DNA from: an uncultured Lachnospiraceae bacterium
GTDB taxonomy: Bacteria; Bacillota; Clostridia; Lachnospirales; Lachnospiraceae
Assembly (NCBI GenBank): GCA_947175055.1
Contig: CAMWLJ010000014.1
Span: 1-48,869, forward strand
Reading direction: 5' to 3'
DNA: 48,869 nt
Of this stretch, positions 1 through 8,465 are shown one piece after another. The first letter of the stretch is position 1, and every line of letters begins with the position of its first letter. The notes beneath the pieces are model-generated. The model ran no database searches and was not told where the DNA came from. It saw only the letters and a program-made list of their open reading frames with translations. A program made the translations under genes and the position numbers.

Positions 1-48
1 ACGTCTCAACATAGTTGAGACAAAAGCAGCGCAGAAATGGAGAAAACT
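1..48 (+). repeat. Leader repeat copy A: hairpin plus ribosome binding site
   Basis: Positions 1-37 are identical to 32503-32539. The alignment continues to the start codon with only three mismatches, so 48 of the 51 positions in 1-51 match 32503-32553. The unit holds a perfect 8-bp inverted repeat (3-10 with 14-21, loop ATA) followed by a purine-rich Shine-Dalgarno stretch. Both copies end exactly at an ATG. The left part of the unit probably lies outside the window. Confidence 0.85.
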
Positions 49-645
49 ATGAAAATCTATGATATTTCGCAGGAAATCTTTGGAAGTAAGGTGTTTCCGG
101 GAGACCCGTCGCCGAATATGCAGGCAGTTATGAGGATCGCGGAGGGTGATATGTGCAATCTATCGGCTTTTTGCATGTGTGCTCATAACGGAACACATGT
201 GGATGCACCTTTTCATTTCTATGAGAAAGGGAAGACCATAGACGAGACGGATCTGGATCATTATATCGGAATCGCTTATGTGGCCGAGCATAGCGGCGTA
301 GTGACAGCCAATGATGCGATCAACATCCTGCAGAGAGCCAGGGAGACGGATCGCCGCAGCAGGAAACGGATCCTGCTCAAGGGAAAAGCAGAGGTTTCGC
401 TGGAAGCTGCGAAAGTATTCGCGGAGGCAGGGATCTTGCTGCTTGGCAATGAGTCGCAGACAGTGGGGCCAGAGGAGGACTCGCGAGATGTACACTTGCA
501 GCTGTTGGGGGCAGAAGTTACGCTCTTAGAGGGCATCCGATTAGGAGAGGTGGAGGAAGGCGTATATTTCCTGAACGCCGCGCCGATCAATCTGGGCGGT
601 GTGGATGGTGCTCCCTGTCGGGCGGTGTTGGTAGAGCTGGGGTAA
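49..645 (+). CDS. Cyclase-family (kynurenine formamidase-like) metal hydrolase
   Basis: This 198-residue protein belongs to the cyclase family (PF04199), metal-dependent hydrolases that include bacterial kynurenine formamidase. The family signature HNGTHVDAPFHF, which supplies metal ligands, is present near residue 47. Length is typical for the family and no signal peptide is seen, so it should be cytoplasmic. I start at the second ATG because the upstream repeat, shared with the gene at 32551, aligns both start codons there; an ATG at 37 is possible but lies inside the repeat. Nothing here fixes the substrate: no tryptophan-degradation genes are nearby, so kynurenine formamidase activity is only one option. 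Confidence 0.85.
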   Translation: MKIYDISQEIFGSKVFPGDPSPNMQAVMRIAEGDMCNLSAFCMCAHNGTHVDAPFHFYEKGKTIDETDLDHYIGIAYVAEHSGVVTANDAINILQRARETDRRSRKRILLKGKAEVSLEAAKVFAEAGILLLGNESQTVGPEEDSRDVHLQLLGAEVTLLEGIRLGEVEEGVYFLNAAPINLGGVDGAPCRAVLVELG

Positions 646-763
646 GAATGTATCGGCTGAATGGATACCATTTTAGGGAAAAGCGCATAAAATAATACAG
701 TGTACAAATCCTAAAGTAATGTGATACGGCTTTTGATCAGTGAGGGAAAGGCAGGGTGAGGAT

Positions 764-1540
764 ATGCAGTTGGCGCTTGGGCTAATGATTCCGTTTGCGG
801 GGACGGCGCTCGGTTCAGCAATGGTATTCTGGATGAGGCGGGAGATGAACAGGAAGGTGGAGAAGATGCTCCTTGGATTTGCTTCCGGGGTGATGATCGC
901 AGCTTCCGTTTGGTCACTGCTGATTCCGGCCATCGATATGGCAGCAGAGCAGGGGAAGATCTCCTGGATTCCGGCAGCCGTAGGATTTCTGGGTGGTATC
1001 GCGTTTTTGTTAGGGCTGGACAGTCTGGTTCCGCATCTGCATCTGGAGAGCACTGAGCCGGAGGGACTGGAAGCCAATTTAAAAAAAACAACTATGCTTG
1101 TCCTAGCGGTGACGCTGCACAATATTCCGGAAGGTATGTCGGTGGGGGTTACTTTTGCGGGTGCGCTGTTGGGCAATACCGGCATCACCATGGCGGGAGC
1201 ATTCACGCTGGCGGCAGGAATCGCCATCCAGAATTTCCCGGAAGGGGCCATCATCTCCATGCCGCTTAGAAGCGAGGGGATGGACAGAAGGCGGGCCTTT
1301 GTATATGGGGCGCTGTCGGGTATCGTGGAACCGATCGCCGCGGCGGTCACTATCCTGCTGGCAGAACAGATCGTGCCGGCGTTGTCTTATATGCTGGCTT
1401 TTGCCGCGGGGGCCATGATCTATGTGGTGGTGGAAGAACTGATTCCGGAATCTCAGACGGGAGAACACAGTAATATCGGCACCATCGGCGTTGCGGCAGG
1501 GTTCGTGTTGATGATGGTATTGGACGTGGCGCTGGGATAA
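764..1540 (+). CDS. ZIP family divalent metal transporter
   Basis: A 258-residue polytopic membrane protein of the ZIP family, which moves Zn2+ or other divalent metals into the cytoplasm. The two hallmark metal-site motifs are visible: HNIPEG in the fourth and QNFPEG in the fifth membrane segment. Hydrophobic stretches give about eight helices, and the usual long variable loop is short, as in the bacterial GufA-like group. The start at 764 follows GGTGAGG at good spacing; a GTG at 740 would add eight residues with no better ribosome binding site. It stands between an enzyme and a glycosidase with no obvious operon partner. Metal specificity cannot be read from sequence. Confidence 0.9.
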   Translation: MQLALGLMIPFAGTALGSAMVFWMRREMNRKVEKMLLGFASGVMIAASVWSLLIPAIDMAAEQGKISWIPAAVGFLGGIAFLLGLDSLVPHLHLESTEPEGLEANLKKTTMLVLAVTLHNIPEGMSVGVTFAGALLGNTGITMAGAFTLAAGIAIQNFPEGAIISMPLRSEGMDRRRAFVYGALSGIVEPIAAAVTILLAEQIVPALSYMLAFAAGAMIYVVVEELIPESQTGEHSNIGTIGVAAGFVLMMVLDVALG

Positions 1541-1625
1541 GAGGCCGTTTCTTATCCGGGACTATCAGTTCTGGCGGTATGACGATACGGGATATGGATG
1601 TTTAGAAAATCAGGAGGAAATGAGT

Positions 1626-3683
1626 ATGCTACAGTATTTCGAGGAGAAGGACGGCAGTCTGCTATTCCGGGAAAACGGGGAGACCGTGATGGTGACACCC
1701 TGGGGTGCGAACAGTTTCCGGGTGCGTGCGGCCTTTCTGGGGGAGATTGAGGAGGGGAGCGTTGCGCTGCTTGTACCACAGACGGAGGTGGAAAGTGACA
1801 GGACTAAGATGCTGTTTTGCCCCGGAAGCAGGGAAGCGCAGTGTGCAGACAGTATCTGTATAGAGGCGCAGCGGGCTTCCATTACCAATGGGAAGATCAG
1901 GGTAGAGCTTACCGTGAATCCTTGGGGAAAGGCACTGCAGATGACCTTTTATAATCAGAAAGGGGAAGTGCTCCTGCAGGAAATCCCCAATGGCGGTGCA
2001 TTGCAGAAGAAGGCGAGGCATTTCAGACCCCTGCCCGGCGGTGGGTACCGGCTGAAAGCCAGTTTTGTGTCTGACCCTGCGGAAAAGATTTATGGTATGG
2101 GCCAGTACCAGCAGGAGACATTTGATCTTAAGGGGTGTAACCTGGAGCTTGCCCATAGGAATTCTCAGGCCAGCGTGCCTTTCTACTTATCCAGTCTGGG
2201 ATACGGTTTCTTATGGCACAATGCAGCCATCGGTGAGGTGCACTTCGGCAGCAACACTACGGAGTGGATCGCGGAAGATACAAGGCAGCTGGATTACTGG
2301 ATCACGGCAGGAGATACGCCGGCACAGATAGAGGAAGCGTACACGGCGGTGACGGGCAGAACACCGATGATGCCGGAGTACGGTCTGGGCTTCTGGCAGT
2401 GTAAACTGCGCTATTATAATCAGGAGCAGGTGCTGCAGATCGCCAGAGAATATAAGAAGCGCGGTATCCCGGTGGACGTGCTGGTGATCGATTACTATCA
2501 CTGGCCACGGTGCGGTGACTGGCGCTTTGACGAAGAGTATTTCCCGGATCCGGCGGCTATGATCAAAGAGATCCAGGATATGGGTATCAGAGTGATGGTA
2601 TCCATCTGGCCGCAGGTAGACTGGCGCAGTGAGAACTACGAGGAGATGCGGCAGCAGGGATTGCTGGTGAAGAGCAATTCCGGTGTGGATGTGCAGATGA
2701 TCTTCCACGGCAACAACGTCTTTATGGATCCTACAAATCCGCGTACCCGGGACTATGTGTGGGAGAAGTGCAGGAAGAATTATGCCGATCTTGGTATCCG
2801 TACTTTTTGGCTGGATGAAGCGGAGCCTGAGTTTACTACATATGATTTTGCGGATTACCGGTATCATGCCGGTTCCGTGGCGCAGATCGGGAATATCTAC
2901 CCGAGAGAGTATGCGAGGCTTTTCTATGAAGGGCAGAAGGCGAACGGGCAGGAAGATATCGTGAATCTGATCCGCTGTGCCTGGGTTGGCAGTCAGAGAT
3001 ATGGCGCGTTGGTGTGGTCAGGCGATATCATGTCGTCTTATGAGGATTTCCGCAAACAGATCTGTGCCGGTATTCATATGGGATTGTGCGGGATTCCCTG
3101 GTGGACCACGGATATCGGCGGGTTCCACGGCGGTAATATCCACGATGAGGGATTCAAGGAGTTGTTGATCCGCTGGTTCCAGTTCGGTACTTTCTGTCCG
3201 GTCATGCGTATACACGGCTGCCGCCAACCGGGTGAGGAGATCGTCAATAAGGCAGGCGAGGTGCGTGAGTGGACGGGCGCGGAGAATGAGGTCTGGAGCT
3301 ATGGCGAAGAAAACTATGAGATCATGGTGAAGTTCATCCGTATCCGGGAGATGATGCGGGAGTATACGAGAAGTGTCATGCAGGCTGCTCATGAGAAAGG
3401 TGCTCCGGTGATGCGTGCCATGTTCTATGAATTTCCGGAGGATCCGGTATGTTGGGATATTAAGGATGCCTACATGTTTGGGCCGGATATCCTAGTGGCG
3501 CCTATCTGCCACGAAAAGGCGGTAAGCCGCAGTGTATATCTGCCTGCCGGAGCATCCTTTGTATATGCCGGGACAGGTGAGAAGTATGAGGGCGGACAGT
3601 GGTATGAAGTATCGGCGGACATTCAGACCATACCGATCTTCCTGCGGGATGGCAGACAGGAATATCTGATCGGGGAGATTTAG
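1626..3683 (+). CDS. GH31 family alpha-glycosidase (alpha-xylosidase or alpha-glucosidase type)
   Basis: A 685-residue cytoplasmic glycoside hydrolase of family 31, with an N-terminal beta-sandwich and a central (beta/alpha)8 barrel. The nucleophile region reads FWLDEAEPEF with Asp397 as probable nucleophile, and the acid/base region reads VWSGDI with Asp467. The E-P-E pattern after the nucleophile resembles alpha-xylosidase-type members, but substrate cannot be settled. AGGAGG at 1612-1617 is 8 nt before the chosen ATG; the ATG at 1620 would be too close. There is no signal peptide, so it should act on imported oligosaccharides. It precedes a GH27 gene on the same strand, which suggests joint use on plant alpha-linked sugars. 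Confidence 0.9.
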   Translation: MLQYFEEKDGSLLFRENGETVMVTPWGANSFRVRAAFLGEIEEGSVALLVPQTEVESDRTKMLFCPGSREAQCADSICIEAQRASITNGKIRVELTVNPWGKALQMTFYNQKGEVLLQEIPNGGALQKKARHFRPLPGGGYRLKASFVSDPAEKIYGMGQYQQETFDLKGCNLELAHRNSQASVPFYLSSLGYGFLWHNAAIGEVHFGSNTTEWIAEDTRQLDYWITAGDTPAQIEEAYTAVTGRTPMMPEYGLGFWQCKLRYYNQEQVLQIAREYKKRGIPVDVLVIDYYHWPRCGDWRFDEEYFPDPAAMIKEIQDMGIRVMVSIWPQVDWRSENYEEMRQQGLLVKSNSGVDVQMIFHGNNVFMDPTNPRTRDYVWEKCRKNYADLGIRTFWLDEAEPEFTTYDFADYRYHAGSVAQIGNIYPREYARLFYEGQKANGQEDIVNLIRCAWVGSQRYGALVWSGDIMSSYEDFRKQICAGIHMGLCGIPWWTTDIGGFHGGNIHDEGFKELLIRWFQFGTFCPVMRIHGCRQPGEEIVNKAGEVREWTGAENEVWSYGEENYEIMVKFIRIREMMREYTRSVMQAAHEKGAPVMRAMFYEFPEDPVCWDIKDAYMFGPDILVAPICHEKAVSRSVYLPAGASFVYAGTGEKYEGGQWYEVSADIQTIPIFLRDGRQEYLIGEI

Positions 3684-3751
3684 GGTGTGATGGTGTGGAG
3701 ATTGCCCGGGGAGATCTAGAGTGTGACGGTGTGGAGATCACCCGGAGAGAG
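3671..3751 (+). repeat. 36-bp tandem repeat over the GH31 stop codon
   Basis: Two copies of a 36-bp unit (3671-3706 and 3707-3742) are followed by a 9-nt start of a third copy. The first copy includes the last codons and the stop of the GH31 gene. Because 36 is a multiple of three, the duplicated segment would encode a similar 12-residue tail if the stop were read through. It looks like a recent slippage or duplication event. Confidence 0.75.
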
Positions 3752-3823
3752 TTGCTGCATAATGGCAAGGGCGGATGCAGAGAATAGATGCAGAGAACAG
3801 ACAGGGTACGGATGGAGGATATC

Positions 3824-5140
3824 ATGGATAAAAATAAATTTGCGCTCACTCCTCCTATGGGGTGGAACAGCTACGACTATTATGATACCACGGTAAACGA
3901 GGCACAGGTGAAGGCGAATGCGGACTATATGGCGGCGCATCTGAAATCCTTTGGCTGGGAGTATGTGGTGGTGGACATTGAGTGGTACAGCAATGACGCG
4001 GGAACGGTCAGGGACCGATTCCAGTACATTCCTTTCGGCGATATTGAGATGGATGACTACGGCAGGCTGCAGCCTTCGCCGGAGCGGTTTCCCTCCTCGG
4101 CAGGCGGGAAAGGCTTCGGACCGTTGGCGGAGTATGTGCACGGATTGGGCTTGAAATTCGGTATACATATTATGCGCGGTATCCCGCGCAAAGCGGCGCA
4201 TATGCACTGTCCGGTGCTGGGGGCAAAAGAGACGGCGGACAGGATCGCAGATCCTTCTTCCATCTGTATCTGGAACCCGGATATGTACGGCGTGCGCGGC
4301 ACCGAGGATGGACAGGCATATTATGATTCCCTGCTTGCCATGTACGCACAGTGGGGTGTGGATTTCATCAAATGTGATGATATTTGCGACAGCAGACTTT
4401 ACAGGACGGAACCTTTTTCGGGGTGGGAGGAGACGAGGATGCTGCATCGGGCCATCGAGAAGTGCGGCCGGCCTGTCGTTTTAAGCCTTTCTCCGGGGCC
4501 GGCCCAGATCGACCGGGCCTGGGAGTACTGCAAGTACGCGAATATGTGGCGGATCACCGATGATCTCTGGGACGAGTGGAATCTGTTAAAAGCGATGTTT
4601 GCGCGCTGCGAGATGTGGCAGGACCATGTGCGGGAGGGCTGCTTCCCGGACTGCGATATGCTGCCGCTGGGAAAACTGGGCAAGGGCTTTGGCAATGGTG
4701 AGTGGGACACCCGCTTTACGAGGGAAGAGCAGAAGACCATGATGACACTGTGGTGCATGTTCCGTTCTCCGCTGATGATCGGTGCGGAGCTGACATTGCT
4801 GGATGACTGGACGCTGTCTCTTTTGACAAACGCAGATCTGCTTGCGCTTATGGAGGAGACCTGCAGGGGAATCCAGCTGATCCGCACGGAAACGTATGCT
4901 GTCTGGAAGAATAAAGATGAGGCTTCCGGCAGGATTTGTGTGGCGCTGTTTAATCTGGATGATGCGGACAGAGAGATTTCCGTAAGGCTTTCGGAGCTGG
5001 GTGAGTCTACATTGGAGAAAGCAGAGGAGGCGGCACTGTATGAGCTTTGGGAGAAAACGGAGTGCAGCACAGTATCCGGCGTGATCGCAGCCAATGTGCC
5101 GGCGCATGGCGTGAAAGTTTATAGGATGGAAACGGTGTAG
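3824..5140 (+). CDS. GH27 family alpha-galactosidase-like glycosidase
   Basis: A 438-residue protein of glycoside hydrolase family 27. The N-terminus TPPMGWNSYDYY is the family opening. The nucleophile strand reads FIKCDD (Asp185 by alignment with KYD of characterised members), and the acid/base loop reads RITDD (Asp247). The C-terminal part fits the usual small beta domain. No signal peptide is present, unlike many secreted GH27 enzymes, so it is predicted to be cytoplasmic. GGAGG ends 5 nt before the start; upstream in-frame ATGs at 3788 and 3812 are less well placed. It follows the GH31 gene by about 140 nt. The fold family is certain; alpha-galactosidase versus another retaining specificity is inferred. 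Confidence 0.85.
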   Translation: MDKNKFALTPPMGWNSYDYYDTTVNEAQVKANADYMAAHLKSFGWEYVVVDIEWYSNDAGTVRDRFQYIPFGDIEMDDYGRLQPSPERFPSSAGGKGFGPLAEYVHGLGLKFGIHIMRGIPRKAAHMHCPVLGAKETADRIADPSSICIWNPDMYGVRGTEDGQAYYDSLLAMYAQWGVDFIKCDDICDSRLYRTEPFSGWEETRMLHRAIEKCGRPVVLSLSPGPAQIDRAWEYCKYANMWRITDDLWDEWNLLKAMFARCEMWQDHVREGCFPDCDMLPLGKLGKGFGNGEWDTRFTREEQKTMMTLWCMFRSPLMIGAELTLLDDWTLSLLTNADLLALMEETCRGIQLIRTETYAVWKNKDEASGRICVALFNLDDADREISVRLSELGESTLEKAEEAALYELWEKTECSTVSGVIAANVPAHGVKVYRMETV

Positions 5141-5206
5141 ATCCGATCGACAGCGGTGTTTCCATAGAATAAAGGGATATCTGTGAAACAGATGGACAAA
5201 TTTATG

Positions 5207-5249
5207 CAGGGATGGGTGTAAGAGAAAATAAACCGTCCCTGTATTTTTT
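5207..5249 (+). terminator. Rho-independent terminator after GH27
   Basis: A 9-bp stem with one G-T wobble (5207-5215 with 5233-5241) is followed by TATTTTTTC. It closes the GH31-GH27 transcript before the phosphatase promoter. Confidence 0.8.
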
Positions 5250-5276
5250 CGTGGGATCCGGGTGTCGAAAGATTTG

Positions 5277-5329
5277 TTTACAAAATCAGGCAAAGGCGGT
5301 AAGATGACTATAAGATGAAATCGATTACA
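5277..5329 (+). promoter_or_regulatory. Promoter with LacI-type operator O1
   Basis: TTTACA at 5277-5282 and TAAGAT at 5300-5305 are 17 bp apart. The near-palindrome TGAAATCGATTACA lies at 5316-5329, just downstream of the predicted transcription start. It matches operators O2 (6196) and O3 (6301). Its CG-centred shape is that of LacI-family operators. The LacI gene at 8466 is the obvious candidate to bind it. Confidence 0.7.
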
Positions 5330-5356
5330 TGATAAGAAAATGGAATGGAGGTAAGG

Positions 5357-6187
5357 ATGAAGAGGAGGGTCATATTTCTGGATATTGACGGGACGTTGAC
5401 GGAGCCGGGGCGTAACGAGCCGCCGCAATCGGCCTTGTGGGCCATAGAGCAGGCTAGGAAAGCAGGGCATTATGTGTTCTTATGTACCGGCAGGAACTAT
5501 GACATGCTTTTCCCGCTGCTGCAATATGACCTTGACGGGGTGGTGGGCAGCTCCGGGGGCTATATTGAGTGCCGGGGAGAAGTGATCTATGACTGTCCGA
5601 TGACACAACGACAGGCGAGGAAGGCTATGGAAGTGCTGGCAGACAATGGGGTATTCCGGACCGTGGAGTGCATGGATGGTTCCTATACGGATGAAAGTTT
5701 TAAGGCGTTCTTGCGGGAACATGCCGGGGAAGGAAGAAACAGTGAGCTTCTGCGCTGGCGGGAGCAGATCGAGCAGGCATTGCACATCCTGCCGATGCAG
5801 GCCTATCGGGGACAGCCTGTCTATAAGATCGTATTTATGAGTCCTTCTATGGCGGCGCTTGCAAAGCCGCGGGAAGTGTTGGAGAAGGAGTTCGCATTCT
5901 GCATTCAGGGAGAGGACAGGTACGGATTTGTAAACGGTGAGATCATCAACCGACAATTTGATAAGGGAAAGGCCGTGGAGAAGGTCTGCAGGCATCTAGG
6001 CATTTCGGTGGCGGATGCGGTCGCCATCGGAGACAGTATGAACGACCAAGAGATGCTGATGATGGCCGGACTCGGTATCTGTATGGCGAACGGCAGCGAA
6101 CAGCTGAAGACATTGGCAGATGATATATGTCCGGCGGTGCAGGAGAACGGTATCCGGGCAGCCTTTGAAAAGTATCATCTGTTGTAA
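5357..6187 (+). CDS. HAD-superfamily Cof-type sugar-phosphate phosphatase
   Basis: A 276-residue HAD hydrolase of the Cof/IIB subfamily, which usually dephosphorylates sugar phosphates or similar metabolites. Motif I is DIDGT with nucleophile Asp9, and motif IV is GDSMNDQEML near the C-terminus. The cap domain lies between them, as in Cof proteins. The chosen ATG has GGAGG 5 nt upstream; an ATG at 5345 would lie inside that site. Operator O1 sits between promoter and gene, so it is probably controlled together with the GH13 gene that follows. A role clearing or recycling a sugar phosphate from that pathway is my inference; the substrate is unknown. Confidence 0.85.
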   Translation: MKRRVIFLDIDGTLTEPGRNEPPQSALWAIEQARKAGHYVFLCTGRNYDMLFPLLQYDLDGVVGSSGGYIECRGEVIYDCPMTQRQARKAMEVLADNGVFRTVECMDGSYTDESFKAFLREHAGEGRNSELLRWREQIEQALHILPMQAYRGQPVYKIVFMSPSMAALAKPREVLEKEFAFCIQGEDRYGFVNGEIINRQFDKGKAVEKVCRHLGISVADAVAIGDSMNDQEMLMMAGLGICMANGSEQLKTLADDICPAVQENGIRAAFEKYHLL

Positions 6188-6195
6188 AATTCATG

Positions 6196-6209
6196 TGGAA
6201 TCGATTACA
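6196..6209 (+). promoter_or_regulatory. LacI-type operator O2
   Basis: TGGAATCGATTACA differs from O1 by one base. It lies upstream of the predicted GH13 promoter. Its centre is 105 bp from the centre of O3, close to ten helical turns, a spacing compatible with a repression loop. Confidence 0.65.
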
Positions 6210-6254
6210 GCATTATAGACAAAATCATAGTCTGTGTTTTGGAACAAGTGCCAA

Positions 6255-6284
6255 TTTACAAAGAAATGCAGGAAGTGTTATAGT
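6255..6284 (+). promoter_or_regulatory. Promoter of the GH13 gene
   Basis: TTTACA at 6255-6260 and TATAGT at 6279-6284 are separated by 18 bp. The -35 hexamer is the same as in the promoter before the phosphatase gene. Operator O3 follows at about the first transcribed bases. Confidence 0.6.
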
Positions 6285-6300
6285 AGTAACGGATTTAAAG

Positions 6301-6314
6301 TGTAACCGATTTCA
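6301..6314 (+). promoter_or_regulatory. LacI-type operator O3
   Basis: TGTAACCGATTTCA is the same element as O1 and O2 seen mainly from the other strand. It begins about 17 nt after the -10 box, where a bound repressor would block early transcription. Confidence 0.7.
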
Positions 6315-6372
6315 TTATAACACACCAATGTAATGACAAATTATGCAGACAGTAAAAGGATGGTAAAGAGCA

Positions 6373-8361
6373 ATGGTGAAGGGTAAGAAAAAAACAGGCC
6401 GGAAAACGGCATCAGTAAAGGCGAACAAGACGACGGAGCAGATGAAAGGGCAGACCGTACAGGAGAAGCAGACGAAGGATGCGGACATGGATCTGCCTGG
6501 AGAAACCGTCAGGAAGGCAGACGATAAACTGGCGAAGATCTTCGAGGAGAGACTGCAGAAACATCATGACGAGCTGCGCTGGCTCTATATGGAATTATAT
6601 GAGAATGATTCCATGTTTGCGGAATTATGCGAGCAGATGTATCAGTTTTATCTGGAAAGAAATGAAGCATTGAAAAAGCTGGATACAAACAGAGAAAAAG
6701 ACAAAGACTGGTATAAGCAGAACGATATGCTGGGCATGATGTTCTATATTGATAATTTTGCCGGTAATATGAAAGGTGTGCAGTCCAAACTGGATTATAT
6801 CGAGCAGTGCAATGTGAATTACATCCACCTGATGCCTTTTTTGGAGACGCCGGAGGGACGCTCTGACGGCGGCTACGCGGTGGCGGATTTCCGGAAGGTG
6901 CAGGAGAAGCTTGGTTCCATGGAGGATCTGGAGAGACTGACGGCTGCCTGTCATAAGAAAGGCATCAATGTCTGCATGGATTTTGTCATGAATCATACAT
7001 CGGAGGATCATGAGTGGGCGAAGAAAGCAAGACAAGGTGACGGAGAGTATATGAGCCGCTACTTTTTCTATGATAACGGAGATATACCGGCCCAGTATGA
7101 GCGGACGGTGCCTCAGGTATTTCCGACCACGGCGCCGGGAAACTTCACGTGGATCGAGGATATCGGCCATTATGTGATGACGACCTTTTACCCTTACCAG
7201 TGGGACTTGAATTACAGGAACCCAAGAGTGTTCAATGATATGATGTATAATTTCCTCTTTTTGGCTAATCGGGGAATCGATATCATCCGGATCGATGCGG
7301 TGCCGTATATCTGGAAAGAACTGAATACGCCTTGCCGCAATCTGAAGCAGGTACATACCATCGTGCGCATGATGCGTATGATCTGCGAGATCATTTGCCC
7401 CAGCGTGCTTCTGTTGGGAGAAGTGGTGATGGAGCCGGAGAAAGTGGTTCCTTACTTCGGAACGGTAGAGAAGCCGGAGTGTCACATGCTTTATAACGTA
7501 ACGACTATGGCGACCACATGGCATACGGTAGCGACCCGTAATGTTAAGCTTTTAAAACAGCAGTTGGATATCGTGAACGGGCTGCCCAAGGAGTATGTTT
7601 TCCTCAACTACCTGCGCTGCCATGATGATATTGGCTGGGGGCTGGATTACGGCACGCTGCAGATGGAAGGGATGGGAGAGCGCTCCCACAAACAGTATCT
7701 GAACGACTATTTTCAGGGGTATACTGAGGACAGCACCAGCCGTGGTGAGCTTTACAACGCGGATCCGGTCACAGGAGATGCCAGATTCTGCGGCACGACG
7801 GCTTCCATGTGCGGTATTGAGAAGGCCGGTTTCGAGCAGGATGAGGCGGCCATGGAGATGGCAGTGCGGAAGGACTTGATGCTGCACGCTTATATGTTCA
7901 TGCAGTCAGGCATCCCGGTACTGTACAGCGGAGACGAGATCGGGCAGGTCAACGATTACAGTTACAAGGAAGACCCCAACAAGGCAGCAGATTCCAGATA
8001 TATTCACCGAGGGGCGATGAACTGGAAGCTGGCGGAGAACAGGACAGATGCTGCGTCGGTTGAAGGAAAAATGTTCCAGGGACTTGACAAGCTGGAACAG
8101 ATCCGCAGGACGGAGAAGGTGTTCGTGACACAGGCAGATACGTGGACGATCGAGACATGGGATGATTCTCTTCTGTGCATCGGAAGATACTTCGAGGGAG
8201 AGAAACTGATCGGACTGTTTAATTTCAGCGGCGTTGACAAGACGGCGTGGATCAAGGAGGCAGACGGCGACTATGTGGATCTGATTTCCGGAAACAGGGT
8301 GCAGCCGGTGGATGTGCAGGTGCCGGGCTATGGGTTCTACTATATGAAGAAACTTTCCTGA
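6373..8361 (+). CDS. GH13_4 amylosucrase-like glucosyltransferase / sucrose hydrolase
   Basis: A 662-residue alpha-amylase superfamily enzyme whose sequence follows amylosucrase (subfamily GH13_4) closely. Nucleophile Asp308 lies in RIDAV, the acid/base Glu350 in LLGEV and the stabiliser Asp418 in CHDD. Asp165 (SDGGYAV) and Arg542 (DSRYIHR) match the salt-bridge pair that closes the sucrose-binding pocket of amylosucrases. Known members transfer glucose from sucrose to a growing glucan or to water. Residues 1-50 are an extra Lys/Thr/Gln-rich, probably disordered tail. There is no signal peptide. The gene lies between operators O2/O3 and a LacI gene. Which of polymer synthesis, isomerisation or hydrolysis dominates cannot be told from sequence. 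Confidence 0.85.
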   Translation: MVKGKKKTGRKTASVKANKTTEQMKGQTVQEKQTKDADMDLPGETVRKADDKLAKIFEERLQKHHDELRWLYMELYENDSMFAELCEQMYQFYLERNEALKKLDTNREKDKDWYKQNDMLGMMFYIDNFAGNMKGVQSKLDYIEQCNVNYIHLMPFLETPEGRSDGGYAVADFRKVQEKLGSMEDLERLTAACHKKGINVCMDFVMNHTSEDHEWAKKARQGDGEYMSRYFFYDNGDIPAQYERTVPQVFPTTAPGNFTWIEDIGHYVMTTFYPYQWDLNYRNPRVFNDMMYNFLFLANRGIDIIRIDAVPYIWKELNTPCRNLKQVHTIVRMMRMICEIICPSVLLLGEVVMEPEKVVPYFGTVEKPECHMLYNVTTMATTWHTVATRNVKLLKQQLDIVNGLPKEYVFLNYLRCHDDIGWGLDYGTLQMEGMGERSHKQYLNDYFQGYTEDSTSRGELYNADPVTGDARFCGTTASMCGIEKAGFEQDEAAMEMAVRKDLMLHAYMFMQSGIPVLYSGDEIGQVNDYSYKEDPNKAADSRYIHRGAMNWKLAENRTDAASVEGKMFQGLDKLEQIRRTEKVFVTQADTWTIETWDDSLLCIGRYFEGEKLIGLFNFSGVDKTAWIKEADGDYVDLISGNRVQPVDVQVPGYGFYYMKKLS

Positions 8362-8465
8362 TGCAATGATAAAGTTATGACCCGGTCGACAATGGGACAG
8401 ATGCTATAGAAGCGTATCAGGTATCGATATGGCGTGGCGGTATCGCAGGTGTAAAAGGAGCGGGG

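Noticed and set aside
8428..8441. Possible fourth LacI operator (AGGTATCGATATGG) before the LacI gene
   Set aside because: Only the central ATCGAT agrees with the other three; the outer bases do not fit.
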